A stretch of 64,000 bases of DNA, taken from assembly GCF_000364445.2 (NCBI RefSeq), contig NZ_CP043538.1, forward strand, positions 6,281,447 through 6,345,446, read 5' to 3'. Source of the stretch: Methylobacterium mesophilicum SR1.6/6 (GTDB lineage Bacteria; Pseudomonadota; Alphaproteobacteria; Rhizobiales; Beijerinckiaceae). The position numbers were made by a program, and so were the translations under genes. This document shows positions 43,942-52,002 of the stretch, piece after piece; positions within the stretch are counted from its first letter, which is position 1; every line of letters begins with the position of its first letter. The notes beneath the pieces are model-generated. The model made no database searches. It had not been told where the DNA came from and saw nothing but the letters and a program-made list of their open reading frames with translations.

Positions 43942-44275
43942 GGCCTTCGGAGGGCCACGGAGCGGGGTCCCCCGACCCTCCGCGAAACCCGCAAAGACGG
44001 CGCATAAACCTGCGCGGCTTCGCGGTCGCGCCGTTCCTGATCGCGCTGGGTCACAGGACAAGACAGAGGTTCGGATCCTGGTGATCTGGACACCGATGAT
44101 CTCAACCCTCCCCCCTCATCCTGAGGTGCCGGAGCGCGGCGGAGGCCTCGAAGGAGCCTTCCAGAAGTCGCACGGTTCCCAGAGGGCTCCTTCGAGGCGG
44201 CTTCGCCGCACCTCAGGATGAGGGGGATGGGTGGGACGGCCATTTCCCGACGAGGCTCCGTACAGGCGCAACCCG
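43942..44275. other. Intergenic region carrying a dispersed repeat
   Basis: No gene is seen between ada and the DUF5666 gene. The right half is occupied by the palindromic repeat at 44111-44226. Confidence 0.6.
44111..44226. repeat. Dispersed palindromic repeat, copy 2
   Basis: The arms match those at 36365-36476 (CTCATCCTGAGGTGC and its complement) with one or two extra C/G pairs. The inner part is also similar at GGAGGCCTCGAAGGAGCC, but diverges in the centre. This is a second copy of the same element in the window. Confidence 0.85.
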
Positions 44276-45595
44276 CTAGCGTCGCCCCCCGCCGCCCCCG
44301 GGACCGCCGAATCCGCCAGGGCCGCCGAAGCCGCCCGGACCGGCGCCCGGCCCTCCGGCTCCGCCGGCCGGGCCGCCGAACCCGCCGGGACCGACCGGGA
44401 AGGCGCCGGGGCCCGGGGGCTGACCGCCGCCGAAACCCTCGCGCGGCGCCCCGAAGCGCCCGGGGGCCTCCGCTCCGGGCACCGTGCCGGCGCCCGGCCG
44501 CGTATCGACCGCCGGTCCGCGGAGTTCGGGACCGCCGACATTGCCCTGGCGCCAGGGCTCGGCGCCGAACCGCCCGGGCACGTCGTCGGGCAGGTTGCGC
44601 AGGTCCAGGTGGTCCCGCTGCCGCTGGAACTGCGGCGCGTCCGGCTGCGGCCGTTCGGGCGCGATGCGGTTCTCGATCCGCAGCCGCTCCACCGTCAGGT
44701 CGCCGTCCCGCGCGACCGAGGCGGTCAGGACTGCGCGCACGCTGCCCTGGCGCGGCACCGCGGCGCTCGGGCGGCCGGTCACGGCGTAGCCCGAGCCGAG
44801 GTCGAGCCCGGCGCCGGCCCGGCCGATATAGGACTCGATGGAGACCTGCCTCAGGCCCGGCGGAAACGGCAGGCCCATCTGCGCGGCGTTGGTCACGCGG
44901 AGGGCGCCGTTCGCCGCGGTGCCGGTGACCAGGGCGCGCTTTCCCGCCGGCAGGGCCTCGGCCCCGGTCAGCCGCAGGCCGCCGATCGCGAGGACGCCGT
45001 CCGCCCCGCGCCGGACCGGGCCGGCGACACGGTCCGGTCCGGACCCGCGGGCCTCGACGAGGCTCGCCACGATCACGCCGTCCGGCCGCCGCAGGCCGCT
45101 GACCGCGACCCGTGCGCCCGGCTTCCAGTCGCCGGTGAGATCCGTCGTCAGAACCCGCTGGCCGAGCACAACCATGCGCCCGGGCGCGACCGAATCGACC
45201 GGGCCGACCACCTCGCTCGTCACGTCGATGCGGCGCGTGGCGAGGTGGCCGCCGTCCGGCCGCGCGACCACGTGGACCACCTGTCCGATCTTCAGGTCGG
45301 TGGCCTTCGCGGGCTCGCCGTCGATCCGCACCTCCACCTCGGGCGGGTAGGCGATGCGCAGGTCGTTGACGATGATCGAGCCGAAGCGGCGGATCGTGCC
45401 GATCACGCCGGTGCCGCCGATGCCGCGGTCGCCTTCGCCGAGGGGTGGAGGCCGCGGCTCGTCGGTCCGCATCATGCCGGTGCCGCCGATGCCCTGGTCG
45501 CGCGGCGCCTCCTGGGGCCTGACGGAATCGGGCAGCAGGGCCGCGGCGCCCGCGAGGAGGCGCAGGACCAGCCGGCGGTTTGGCGAGGATCGCAC
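44276..45595 (-). CDS. DUF5666 domain protein with Gly/Pro-rich tail
   Basis: A 439-residue protein. A GTG start at 45595 has TGAGGGG 7 bases upstream. The N-terminus NRRLVLRLLAGAAALLP looks like a Tat or Sec signal. Two GIGGTG motifs follow. The central part holds at least two DUF5666-type beta-barrel repeats (VIGTIRRFGSIIVNDLRI, VVGPVDSVAPGRMVVLGQ, each with VGQVVHV-like strands). The final 100 residues are low-complexity Gly/Pro with many GGFGGP units. It lies 11 bp after the DUF6502 gene. Its function is unknown; an exported OB-like fold is likely. Confidence 0.75.
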   Translation of the reverse strand: MRSSPNRRLVLRLLAGAAALLPDSVRPQEAPRDQGIGGTGMMRTDEPRPPPLGEGDRGIGGTGVIGTIRRFGSIIVNDLRIAYPPEVEVRIDGEPAKATDLKIGQVVHVVARPDGGHLATRRIDVTSEVVGPVDSVAPGRMVVLGQRVLTTDLTGDWKPGARVAVSGLRRPDGVIVASLVEARGSGPDRVAGPVRRGADGVLAIGGLRLTGAEALPAGKRALVTGTAANGALRVTNAAQMGLPFPPGLRQVSIESYIGRAGAGLDLGSGYAVTGRPSAAVPRQGSVRAVLTASVARDGDLTVERLRIENRIAPERPQPDAPQFQRQRDHLDLRNLPDDVPGRFGAEPWRQGNVGGPELRGPAVDTRPGAGTVPGAEAPGRFGAPREGFGGGQPPGPGAFPVGPGGFGGPAGGAGGPGAGPGGFGGPGGFGGPGGGGGRR

Positions 45596-45606
45596 CGGAC
45601 GGCCCC

Positions 45607-46452
45607 TCAGCGCTCGCCCGAGGGACGGGTCGGCGGCGTGGCTTCCGTGTAGACGTAGAGGCCGAAGTTCCAGCGATGCTCGCCGCCCGAATCGGTCTGG
45701 CAGGCGGCGTGCGCCTCCCGGTTGGCCTGCTGCAGGGCCTCCATGGCGATCTCGCGCGCCCGCGCCTCGAGCCGGATCGCGAGTTCCTTCGACAGGCCGT
45801 CGTAGTGGACGGCCCGTTCGAGGAAACGCGGCGCCTCGCCGACGATGTTGCCCACGGCGGCCGCGATGTGATCGTGCAGGTTGCGGCCGAAATAATAGAG
45901 CTGTGGCCCCTCCGCGCCGTCGCCCCGGGGCACGTAGGCGGCCTCCGCCAGCACGATCCGGTCCCCGGCATCCAGGAAGGCGAGCCCGCGGTCGAGCCAC
46001 TCGTCGAGCACGGCCCGGGGCCTCAGGTCGCGGGTGACACCCGAGACCAGGGCCTCGAACGACGGCGCGCCACCCTCGGCCGTCCGCGGCAGCGGCAACG
46101 GATGCCCCTGCGGATCGGTGAAGGCCGGATCGGCGATCCAGCGGGCGATGATCCGGCTGGTGCGCGAGACGACGGCCGGCACGGCGCTGACCGGAGCGCC
46201 CGCGCCGCGCAGCCGGCGGACCTCCTTGCGGTGAATGCCGGTGAGCAGGGAGACGCGGCTGTCCGTCTGCTCCTTGCCGGTGAGCGCGAAGTCGTATTCG
46301 GCGACGTTCACGTAGAGTTCGCGCAGCAGATCGGTGAGGGCCGGGAAGGTGATGCCGCGCGATACCAGCAGGCGTACGAGCGGGCGCAGAAGCCGCGCCA
46401 GGGGGGCGTGCAGGCTGGCGCCGTCCCGCGGTGTTTCGGCAGTCTCCGACAT
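45607..46452 (-). CDS. DUF6502 family protein, probable DNA-binding regulator
   Basis: A 281-residue protein beginning at ATG 46452. An N-terminal helical region contains ITFPALTDLLRELYVNVAE and then SRVSLLTGIHRKEVRRLRG, which reads as a helix-turn-helix. The rest is helical with WIADPAFTDPQGHPLPLP, typical of DUF6502. Family members are described only as uncharacterised. It is cotranscribed with the DUF5666 gene. Three copies of a 17-bp palindromic motif lie just upstream, which suggests it regulates itself and the divergent genes; that is inference. Confidence 0.78.
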   Translation of the reverse strand: MSETAETPRDGASLHAPLARLLRPLVRLLVSRGITFPALTDLLRELYVNVAEYDFALTGKEQTDSRVSLLTGIHRKEVRRLRGAGAPVSAVPAVVSRTSRIIARWIADPAFTDPQGHPLPLPRTAEGGAPSFEALVSGVTRDLRPRAVLDEWLDRGLAFLDAGDRIVLAEAAYVPRGDGAEGPQLYYFGRNLHDHIAAAVGNIVGEAPRFLERAVHYDGLSKELAIRLEARAREIAMEALQQANREAHAACQTDSGGEHRWNFGLYVYTEATPPTRPSGER

Positions 46453-46476
46453 GGCCTCATCGATATAGGAAGCGTC

Positions 46477-46493
46477 GTGGGAGACAATCCCAC
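46477..46493. promoter_or_regulatory. Operator-like motif, copy 1 (GTGGGA-N5-TCCCAC)
   Basis: A perfect 6-bp inverted repeat, 17 bp in all, lies 25 bp before the DUF6502 start codon. Related motifs at 46536 and 46566 keep the same 17-bp architecture. Confidence 0.6.
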
Positions 46494-46530
46494 AACGTGC
46501 GGCGGCGCACACGCATGAGCAGTTTCCGAA

Positions 46531-46559
46531 TTGACGTGGGATTTTTGCACACGTAGCTT
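46531..46559 (+). promoter_or_regulatory. Probable promoter toward the small secreted-protein genes
   Basis: TTGACG (46531-46536) and TAGCTT (46554-46559) are 17 bp apart. Operator copy 2 overlaps the spacer, and copy 3 lies around the predicted start of transcription near 46566. Confidence 0.5.
46536..46552. promoter_or_regulatory. Operator-like motif, copy 2 (half conserved)
   Basis: GTGGGA, five bases, then GCACAC, which keeps 4 of 6 positions of TCCCAC. It overlaps the spacer of the predicted plus-strand promoter. Confidence 0.45.
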
Positions 46560-46565
46560 CGAGGC

Positions 46566-46582
46566 GTGGTCAAATTTCCCAC
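46566..46582. promoter_or_regulatory. Operator-like motif, copy 3
   Basis: GTGGTC, five bases, TCCCAC: 17 bp with a larger symmetric frame (GGCGTGG ... CCACGCC, 46563-46585). Its location near +1 would suit repression. Confidence 0.5.
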
Positions 46583-46603
46583 GCCAAAAGCGGAGCCGAT
46601 GGC

Positions 46604-46936
46604 ATGACGCTCGTAACCCGCAGCTTCGTTCATGACGCGCTGCCGCCGATCAAACTGACCACGCCCTCGGGCCCCCGCTGCTCCGGACACCACCAAGCCA
46701 TGCTGCAGCTGCGACGCGTCTCCTGCGTCGCGGCTGCCCTCGCCCTGCCCGCCCTCGGAATCGCTTATGCGGATACGGTCCACCGCGCCGGCGTACCGAG
46801 GGCGCCGCAGACCGCCGCTCCCGTCAACCCCTCAGACGGGGCGGCGGTACCCTCGGGTGCCGTCACGCCGAAACGCGCCCTGCGAGCCGTGAAAACTGCC
46901 GCGGGAGTCTCCAGTCTGCCGGAGGTGCGCGCGTGA
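46604..46936 (+). CDS. Small hypothetical protein with signal/membrane segment
   Basis: A 110-residue protein, not recognised. The ATG at 46604 has GGAG 8 bases upstream. The hydrophobic segment starts at about residue 40 (VSCVAAALALPALGIAYA), so an alternative start is the ATG at 46700, which would give a 78-residue protein with an ordinary signal peptide but no Shine-Dalgarno. The mature part is short, Pro/Ala-rich and disordered. It lies under the operator-like motifs and overlaps the next small gene. Confidence 0.5.
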   Translation: MTLVTRSFVHDALPPIKLTTPSGPRCSGHHQAMLQLRRVSCVAAALALPALGIAYADTVHRAGVPRAPQTAAPVNPSDGAAVPSGAVTPKRALRAVKTAAGVSSLPEVRA

Positions 46937-47067
46937 TCGCCCTGTTCGGTGCCGGCGACGGCTCCGCGCGGCCGGCGCCCACCTGCGGTGGCGCCCCGAT
47001 CCTCGATCTGGCGCTCTGCCTCATCCTCTCCGTCACCGTCGTGGGCCTGCTCCTGCTGGCTCTCTGA
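46933..47067 (+). CDS. Predicted 44-residue membrane peptide
   Basis: A GTG start at 46933 overlaps the stop of the previous gene (GTGA). The product has a short Gly/Ala-rich head and one membrane segment (LCLILSVTVVGLLLLAL) running to the C-terminus. No homologue is recognised. The coupling and the clean single-span profile support translation, but at this size it could be chance. Confidence 0.4.
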   Translation: MIALFGAGDGSARPAPTCGGAPILDLALCLILSVTVVGLLLLAL

Positions 47068-47103
47068 CCCCGCGGCTCCGCCGCTCCAACCCGAGATCCC
47101 CCC

Positions 47104-47844
47104 ATGACGACATTCTACCGGGCCGTGCTCCTCGGTGCCGCGGCAGGCCTGATCGCGTCCGTTGCCCAAGCGGCGGATTTGCCCCGTCGCGTGCCGCCTC
47201 CGCCGCTTCCGCCGACGCTGCCGGTCTTCACCTGGACGGGCTTCTACGCCGGTCTGAACGCGGGATACGCGTTCCCCTCGGGAAGCAGCGGCTACACCGA
47301 CCCGACCTACGGCGCGGTGACGGGCGGGAGCCGCTCCGGCGGCTTCGCCGGCGGCGGCCAGATCGGGTTCAATTATCAATTCACGCCCGGCTCCGGCTTC
47401 GTGGTCGGCTTCGAGACCGACATCCAGGGCGCTTCCCTCGCCAAGGCGGACGCCGCCTATCTCGGCTCGACGCCGTACTACAGCGTTCGTCCGAGCCTCG
47501 ATTATTTCGGGACGGTGCGCGGCCGCCTCGGTTACGCCTTCGACCGGGTGCTGGTCTACGGAACCGGCGGCTTCGCGTATGGCGGCGGCTCCCGCTCGTC
47601 CTACGCCGCGTCCTACCCCTACACGCTGCCCGGGACCGACCGGACCGGCTACGCGGCTGGCGGCGGCATCGAGTACGCCTTCACCGAGAAGCTCTCCGCA
47701 AAGATCGAAGCGCTGTACCTCCACCTCGACCGCGGATTCGCTGGAACCACATACTACAACACCAGCACTCCCGCGTATTACGGTGCCGGCAAACAAGACT
47801 CGGGATTCGCTCTGGTTCGAGCGGGTGTGAATTACCGATTCTAG
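47104..47844 (+). CDS. Outer-membrane beta-barrel protein (Omp25/porin-like)
   Basis: A 246-residue protein. A signal peptide ending AQA precedes a Pro-rich linker (PRRVPPPPLPPTLPV) and then the family's WTGFYAGLNAGYAF. Alternating beta strands follow (GGGQIGFNYQF, GFVVGFETDIQG, TVRGRLGYAFDRVLVYGTGGFAYGG), ending in NYRF with a C-terminal Phe typical of outer-membrane insertion. It is the Omp25/31-like 8-strand barrel common in alphaproteobacteria. It starts 36 bp after the membrane peptide. Confidence 0.92.
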   Translation: MTTFYRAVLLGAAAGLIASVAQAADLPRRVPPPPLPPTLPVFTWTGFYAGLNAGYAFPSGSSGYTDPTYGAVTGGSRSGGFAGGGQIGFNYQFTPGSGFVVGFETDIQGASLAKADAAYLGSTPYYSVRPSLDYFGTVRGRLGYAFDRVLVYGTGGFAYGGGSRSSYAASYPYTLPGTDRTGYAAGGGIEYAFTEKLSAKIEALYLHLDRGFAGTTYYNTSTPAYYGAGKQDSGFALVRAGVNYRF

Positions 47845-48022
47845 ACAATATTGAGTTCTGCAGATCTTGACGGCTCAGCTCCGCTGGGGCGCTATGCAGG
47901 TCGTTCGGCTCCGGGACTCGATCCGCCGGCGGACGCTGTCCGCCACCGGTCGGAGTCGCGGATGCCGGACCCCGCACGGGACCACCGCGCGGTGCCAGGA
48001 GGCATTCCCGACAGGATCGGCC

Positions 48023-48394
48023 GTGAACGCTCCCAGCCTGACCATCGTCGCGACGCTGATAGCCGCGCTCTTCGCCTGCGGGGCGCCCGCGCGGGCGCAG
48101 GACATTGTCCCGCCCGGGCCGTCCGGGCGCGGGGCGCTCCTGATCTACGGCAATTTCTGCGGACCGGGGAGTCGCGGTCCCGATTACCCGCCGATCGACG
48201 CGCTGGACCTCGCCTGCGCGCACCATGATGCCTGCTCGACCGAACCGTCCTCGGGAATCCTGACGAGTTGCGCCTGCCACCGGCGTCTCCAAGTCGAGGC
48301 CGGTGCCGTCGCCCGCGACCCGCGCACGCCCGCTCAGATCCGGCAGACGGCGCAGTTCATCTCGGATTTCGCCACGGCGCTGCCCTGTCAGTAG
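48023..48394 (+). CDS. Secreted phospholipase A2-like protein
   Basis: A 123-residue exported protein with a signal peptide (APSLTIVATLIAALFACGAPARA). NFCGPG and LACAHHDAC match the calcium-loop and His-Asp catalytic motifs of small PLA2 enzymes, with further cysteines (SCACHRR) for disulfides. Phospholipid hydrolysis is predicted, not certain. GTG at 48023 gives the signal peptide; the frame upstream is open but unconserved. It converges on grpE with 17 bp between. Confidence 0.72.
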   Translation: MNAPSLTIVATLIAALFACGAPARAQDIVPPGPSGRGALLIYGNFCGPGSRGPDYPPIDALDLACAHHDACSTEPSSGILTSCACHRRLQVEAGAVARDPRTPAQIRQTAQFISDFATALPCQ

Positions 48395-48411
48395 GGCAGG
48401 CCGCGGGGCTA

Positions 48412-49038
48412 TCAGGCGGCGTCGGCCGGGCTCGCCGCCGCCTTCGGGCCGCCCTTGGCCACGCCGACCAGGGCCGGACGCAGGACGCGCTCGCCGATGA
48501 CGTAGCCGGCCTGGACGACCTGCACGACGGTGCCGGCGGGAACCTCCGGGTTCGGCACCTCGAACATCGCCTGGTGGCGGTTCGGATCGAACTTCTGGCC
48601 CTCGGGCTCGACGATCTTCACACCGTGGCGCTCCAGGGTCTTGGCGAGGTCGCGCTCGGTGAGCTCGATCCCGTCGATCAGGCCCTTCAGCGCGCCGTCG
48701 GCCGTCGCCTTCGCGTCGGCCGGGACGCTGTCGAGGGCGCGGCGGATGTTGTCGGCGACGTTCAGCACGTCCCGCGCGAAGTTGGTGACCGCGTAGGCGC
48801 GGGCATCCGCCACTTCGCGCTCGGTCCGGCGGCGCAGGTTCTCCATCTCGGCGAGCGTGCGCAGCATCCGGTCCTTCAACTCGTCGCGCTCGGCCGTCAG
48901 CAGGGCGAGGGCCTCGGCTACGGGATCGACGGTGGCCTCGGCGCCATGGCCGTTCGGCGCGGCGTCTTGCGCGGCGCCGGCGCCGGCTTCCACCGTGGTC
49001 TGGCGCTGGTCATCCTGGGGCATGTCGTTGCTCGTCAT
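48412..49038 (-). CDS. grpE: Nucleotide-exchange factor GrpE
   Basis: A 208-residue cochaperone. An acidic/Gln-rich N-terminus is followed by a long coiled coil ([33 protein letters not shown]) and the C-terminal beta domain with the signature [28 protein letters not shown] (residue range about 130-160). It releases ADP from DnaK. It lies downstream of glnD on the same strand with an 89-bp gap. No CIRCE/HrcA site is visible in front. Confidence 0.95.
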   Translation of the reverse strand: MTSNDMPQDDQRQTTVEAGAGAAQDAAPNGHGAEATVDPVAEALALLTAERDELKDRMLRTLAEMENLRRRTEREVADARAYAVTNFARDVLNVADNIRRALDSVPADAKATADGALKGLIDGIELTERDLAKTLERHGVKIVEPEGQKFDPNRHQAMFEVPNPEVPAGTVVQVVQAGYVIGERVLRPALVGVAKGGPKAAASPADAA

Positions 49039-49127
49039 CGCGATTCAGTCGTGAGGGCAGGGTGGTTCGGGGGCCGACGGGACCGGCGCAGATATCTGGC
49101 CGCGGGCCTGCGAAATCAACCCGGCCG

Positions 49128-51935
49128 TCAGGCTTCGCGCGGCGGCGGCGCCGCCACGAGGGCTTCCAGTCCCTCGGCCTTGAGGGCGGCGACGTCGCCG
49201 GCGAAGACCTCCATGACGGCGCTGCGGATGGCCGCCTGCCGGTCGGGCTGGGTGACGCGGGTGCCGGTCAGATCGGTGACGTAGAAGACGTCAACGGCCC
49301 GTTCGCCGAAGGTCGCGACGTGGGCCGAGGTGATGTTGAGCGAGAGACGGCCGAAGGCGGAGGTCAGCTCGTAGAGCAGGCCGGGGCGGTCCAGGCCCGT
49401 GACCTCCACGACGGTCTCCCGGCTCGACAGGGCGTTGTCGATCGTCACGTCCGGAGGCACCGGGAAAGTCTTGGCCCGCGTGCTGGTCTGCGGATGCTTG
49501 TCGGCGACGAGGTCGGCGATTCGGATCTCGCCCTTGAGGGCCCGCTCGATCGCTGCCGTGACCCGCTTGGTCCGTCGCAGCTCGTCCTCGTCCCGCTCGA
49601 ACGCGCGGGAGATGAAGATCGTGTCGAGGGCGAACCCATCGTTGGTTGTGAAGATCTGCGCGTCGACGATGTTGCTGCCCGCGGCCGCACAGGCCCCGGT
49701 GATGATGGCGAGCAGGCGCGGGTGATCCGGCGAGTAGATCGTGATCTCGGTGACGCCGCGCACCGGGTCGAGGGCCACGTCGGTGGCGCTGGTCCGGCCG
49801 TCGCGCAGCGCGTCGCGCAGGAAGATGGCGTTCTTGATCTGGCGCGTGCCGTCGACCTTGAGCCAGTACGCCTGCCCGTGCCGGGCCGCGTAGGCGTCGA
49901 ACTCGTCGGAGGCCCAGGCCGGAAGCTGCTCGCGCAGGCTCATCTGGACGAGGCGCACCCTGTCGGTGCGGGCGATCTCGGAATGGCCCCCCGACAGGTA
50001 GACCTCGGTCTCGTCGTAAAGGGTGCGGACCAGGGTGCCCTTCCAGGCCGTCCAGACCCCGGGGCCCACCGCCGTGATGTCGGCCACCGTCAGGATGGTC
50101 AGGAGCTTCAGCCGCTCCAGGCTCTGCACGCTGGCGGCGAAGCGCTCGATCGTCTTCGCGTCCGATAGGTCGCGGCTCTGCGCGGTCATCGACATGAGCA
50201 GGTGGTGCTCCACCAGCCAGCGCACCGTCTCGGTCTCGGCCTGGTTGAGGCCGAAGCGCGGGCAGAGCTTCTCGGCGATGGCGGCACCGGCGATCGAGTG
50301 ATCCTCCGGGCGGCCCTTGGCGATGTCGTGCAGCAGGATCGCCACGTAGAGCGCCGTGCGGTTGTGGATCGAATGCACGAGGCGCGAGACCAGCGGATAG
50401 GTCTCCTGGTTGCGGCCCGATTCGATGTCGGCCAGCACGCCGACCGTGCGCAGCAGGTGCTCGTCCACCGTGAAGTGGTGGTACATGTTGAACTGCATCA
50501 TCGCGACGATGCGGCCGAAATCCGGGATGAAACGGCCGAGCACCCCCGCCTCGTTCATCTCTCTCAGCGCCTCCTCGGGGGCGTTCCGGGAAGTCAGGAT
50601 GTCGAGGAACAGGCGGTTCGCCTCCGGGTCCCCGCGCAGCGACGGGTTGACGAGCCGCAGGGAGCGGCTGGCGAGGCGCTTGGCGTCCGGGTGGATCGCG
50701 AGGTTGTGCCGGTCCGCGAGCCAGAACAGCCGGATCAGGTTGACGGGGTCGCGCTCGAAGGCGTCCTCCGCGCGCAGGTTCACGCGGCCGTGGTCGATCC
50801 AGAAGTCCTCCGCCTCCATGGCGGTGGCGCGGAAGCGGTCGCGGAAACGCCCGATCCAGCGGTCCAGCACCGGCGTGCGCTTGGCGTGGCGCGCCTCCAG
50901 CTCCGCGCAGACGATGGCGGTCAGGTCGCCGACATCCTTGGCGATGCGGAAATAGGCCTTCATGAAGCGCTCGACGCCGGAAAGGCCGCCCCGCGCCTCG
51001 TATCCGAAGCGCTCGGCGATCCGCGGCTGCAGGCCGAAGGACAGGCGCTCCTCCGCGCGCTTCGTGGCGAAGTGCATGTGGCAGCGCACCCGCCACAGAA
51101 ACTCGTCGCAGCGCTCGAACAGCGCGTATTCCTCGGGCGTGAACAGGCCGGCGCTGACGAGTTCGATCTGGTCGCGCACCCGGTAGGTGTACTTGGCGAT
51201 CCAGAACAGCGTGTTCAGGTCACGCAGACCGCCCTTGCCGTCCTTGACGTTGGGTTCGACGAGGTAGCGCGAGGAACCGGCCTTCGAGACGCGCATGTCG
51301 CGCTCGCGCAGCTTGGCGTCCACGAACTCGGAGGCCGAGCCGACCACCAGCTCCGCGTCGAAGCGCGTCACCAGCTCCTCGTAGAGGGTGCGCGTGCCGA
51401 ACAGGAACCGCGCCTCCAGGAGGGCGGTGCGGATCGTCATGTCGGCCCGCGCCTCGCGCAGGCACTCCTCCACCGAGCGGGTTGCGTGGCCGACCTTCAG
51501 CTTCAGGTCCCAGAGGACGTAGAGCATGCCCTCGACCACGCTCTCCGACCACGCGGTCTGCTTGTAGGGGAGCAGGAACAGCAGATCGATGTCCGAGCCC
51601 GGCGCCATCGTGCCCCGGCCGTAGCCGCCGGTGGCGACCACGGCGAGCTGCTCGCCGGTGGTGGGGTTGTCGTTGGGGTAGAGCCGCCAGACCACGGCGT
51701 CGTGGATCGCCCGGACCACGGCGTCGGTCAGCGCCGAGAGCGTCTGGGCGCAGCGCAGCCCGTTGCGGTCCTCGAGGAGCTGCGCCTCAGCGGCGCGGTG
51801 ACCCTCCTCGATCACCCGGCGCAGCTGCGGCACCAGCGCGGCCCGGAGCTTGGTGGGCTCGCGGGCCTCCCGGTCGAGGTTCTCCAGGACCGTGTCGAGG
51901 GCGGCGACGGGATCGAACATGGCTCCCGTTAGCAT
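49128..51935 (-). CDS. glnD: Bifunctional uridylyltransferase/uridylyl-removing enzyme GlnD
   Basis: A 935-residue nitrogen sensor. The N-terminal nucleotidyltransferase motif is GGYGRGTMAPGSDIDLLFL. The HD domain (ILLHDIAKGRPEDHS) removes uridylyl groups. Two ACT domains lie at the C-terminus (ITIYSPDHPRLLAIITGAC and VVEVTGLDRPGLLYELTSAF) and bind glutamine. It modifies the PII proteins GlnB/GlnK according to nitrogen status. An in-frame ATG at 51920 is an alternative start. Length is normal. Confidence 0.96.
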   Translation of the reverse strand: MLTGAMFDPVAALDTVLENLDREAREPTKLRAALVPQLRRVIEEGHRAAEAQLLEDRNGLRCAQTLSALTDAVVRAIHDAVVWRLYPNDNPTTGEQLAVVATGGYGRGTMAPGSDIDLLFLLPYKQTAWSESVVEGMLYVLWDLKLKVGHATRSVEECLREARADMTIRTALLEARFLFGTRTLYEELVTRFDAELVVGSASEFVDAKLRERDMRVSKAGSSRYLVEPNVKDGKGGLRDLNTLFWIAKYTYRVRDQIELVSAGLFTPEEYALFERCDEFLWRVRCHMHFATKRAEERLSFGLQPRIAERFGYEARGGLSGVERFMKAYFRIAKDVGDLTAIVCAELEARHAKRTPVLDRWIGRFRDRFRATAMEAEDFWIDHGRVNLRAEDAFERDPVNLIRLFWLADRHNLAIHPDAKRLASRSLRLVNPSLRGDPEANRLFLDILTSRNAPEEALREMNEAGVLGRFIPDFGRIVAMMQFNMYHHFTVDEHLLRTVGVLADIESGRNQETYPLVSRLVHSIHNRTALYVAILLHDIAKGRPEDHSIAGAAIAEKLCPRFGLNQAETETVRWLVEHHLLMSMTAQSRDLSDAKTIERFAASVQSLERLKLLTILTVADITAVGPGVWTAWKGTLVRTLYDETEVYLSGGHSEIARTDRVRLVQMSLREQLPAWASDEFDAYAARHGQAYWLKVDGTRQIKNAIFLRDALRDGRTSATDVALDPVRGVTEITIYSPDHPRLLAIITGACAAAGSNIVDAQIFTTNDGFALDTIFISRAFERDEDELRRTKRVTAAIERALKGEIRIADLVADKHPQTSTRAKTFPVPPDVTIDNALSSRETVVEVTGLDRPGLLYELTSAFGRLSLNITSAHVATFGERAVDVFYVTDLTGTRVTQPDRQAAIRSAVMEVFAGDVAALKAEGLEALVAAPPPREA

Positions 51936-52002
51936 GATATGCCTACGCCGCCAGCCACGGGAGGATGCACCCGACGCCGCGGGCTGCGCGGGCTGCCGAC
52001 CA

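Noticed and set aside
44276..44560. Gly/Pro-rich repeats considered as a tandem DNA repeat or CRISPR-like array
   Set aside because: The repetition is at protein level (GGFGGP units) with irregular spacing; there are no uniform repeats and spacers.
49039..49127. Search for a CIRCE/HrcA element before grpE
   Set aside because: No 9-bp inverted repeat of the CIRCE type is present.
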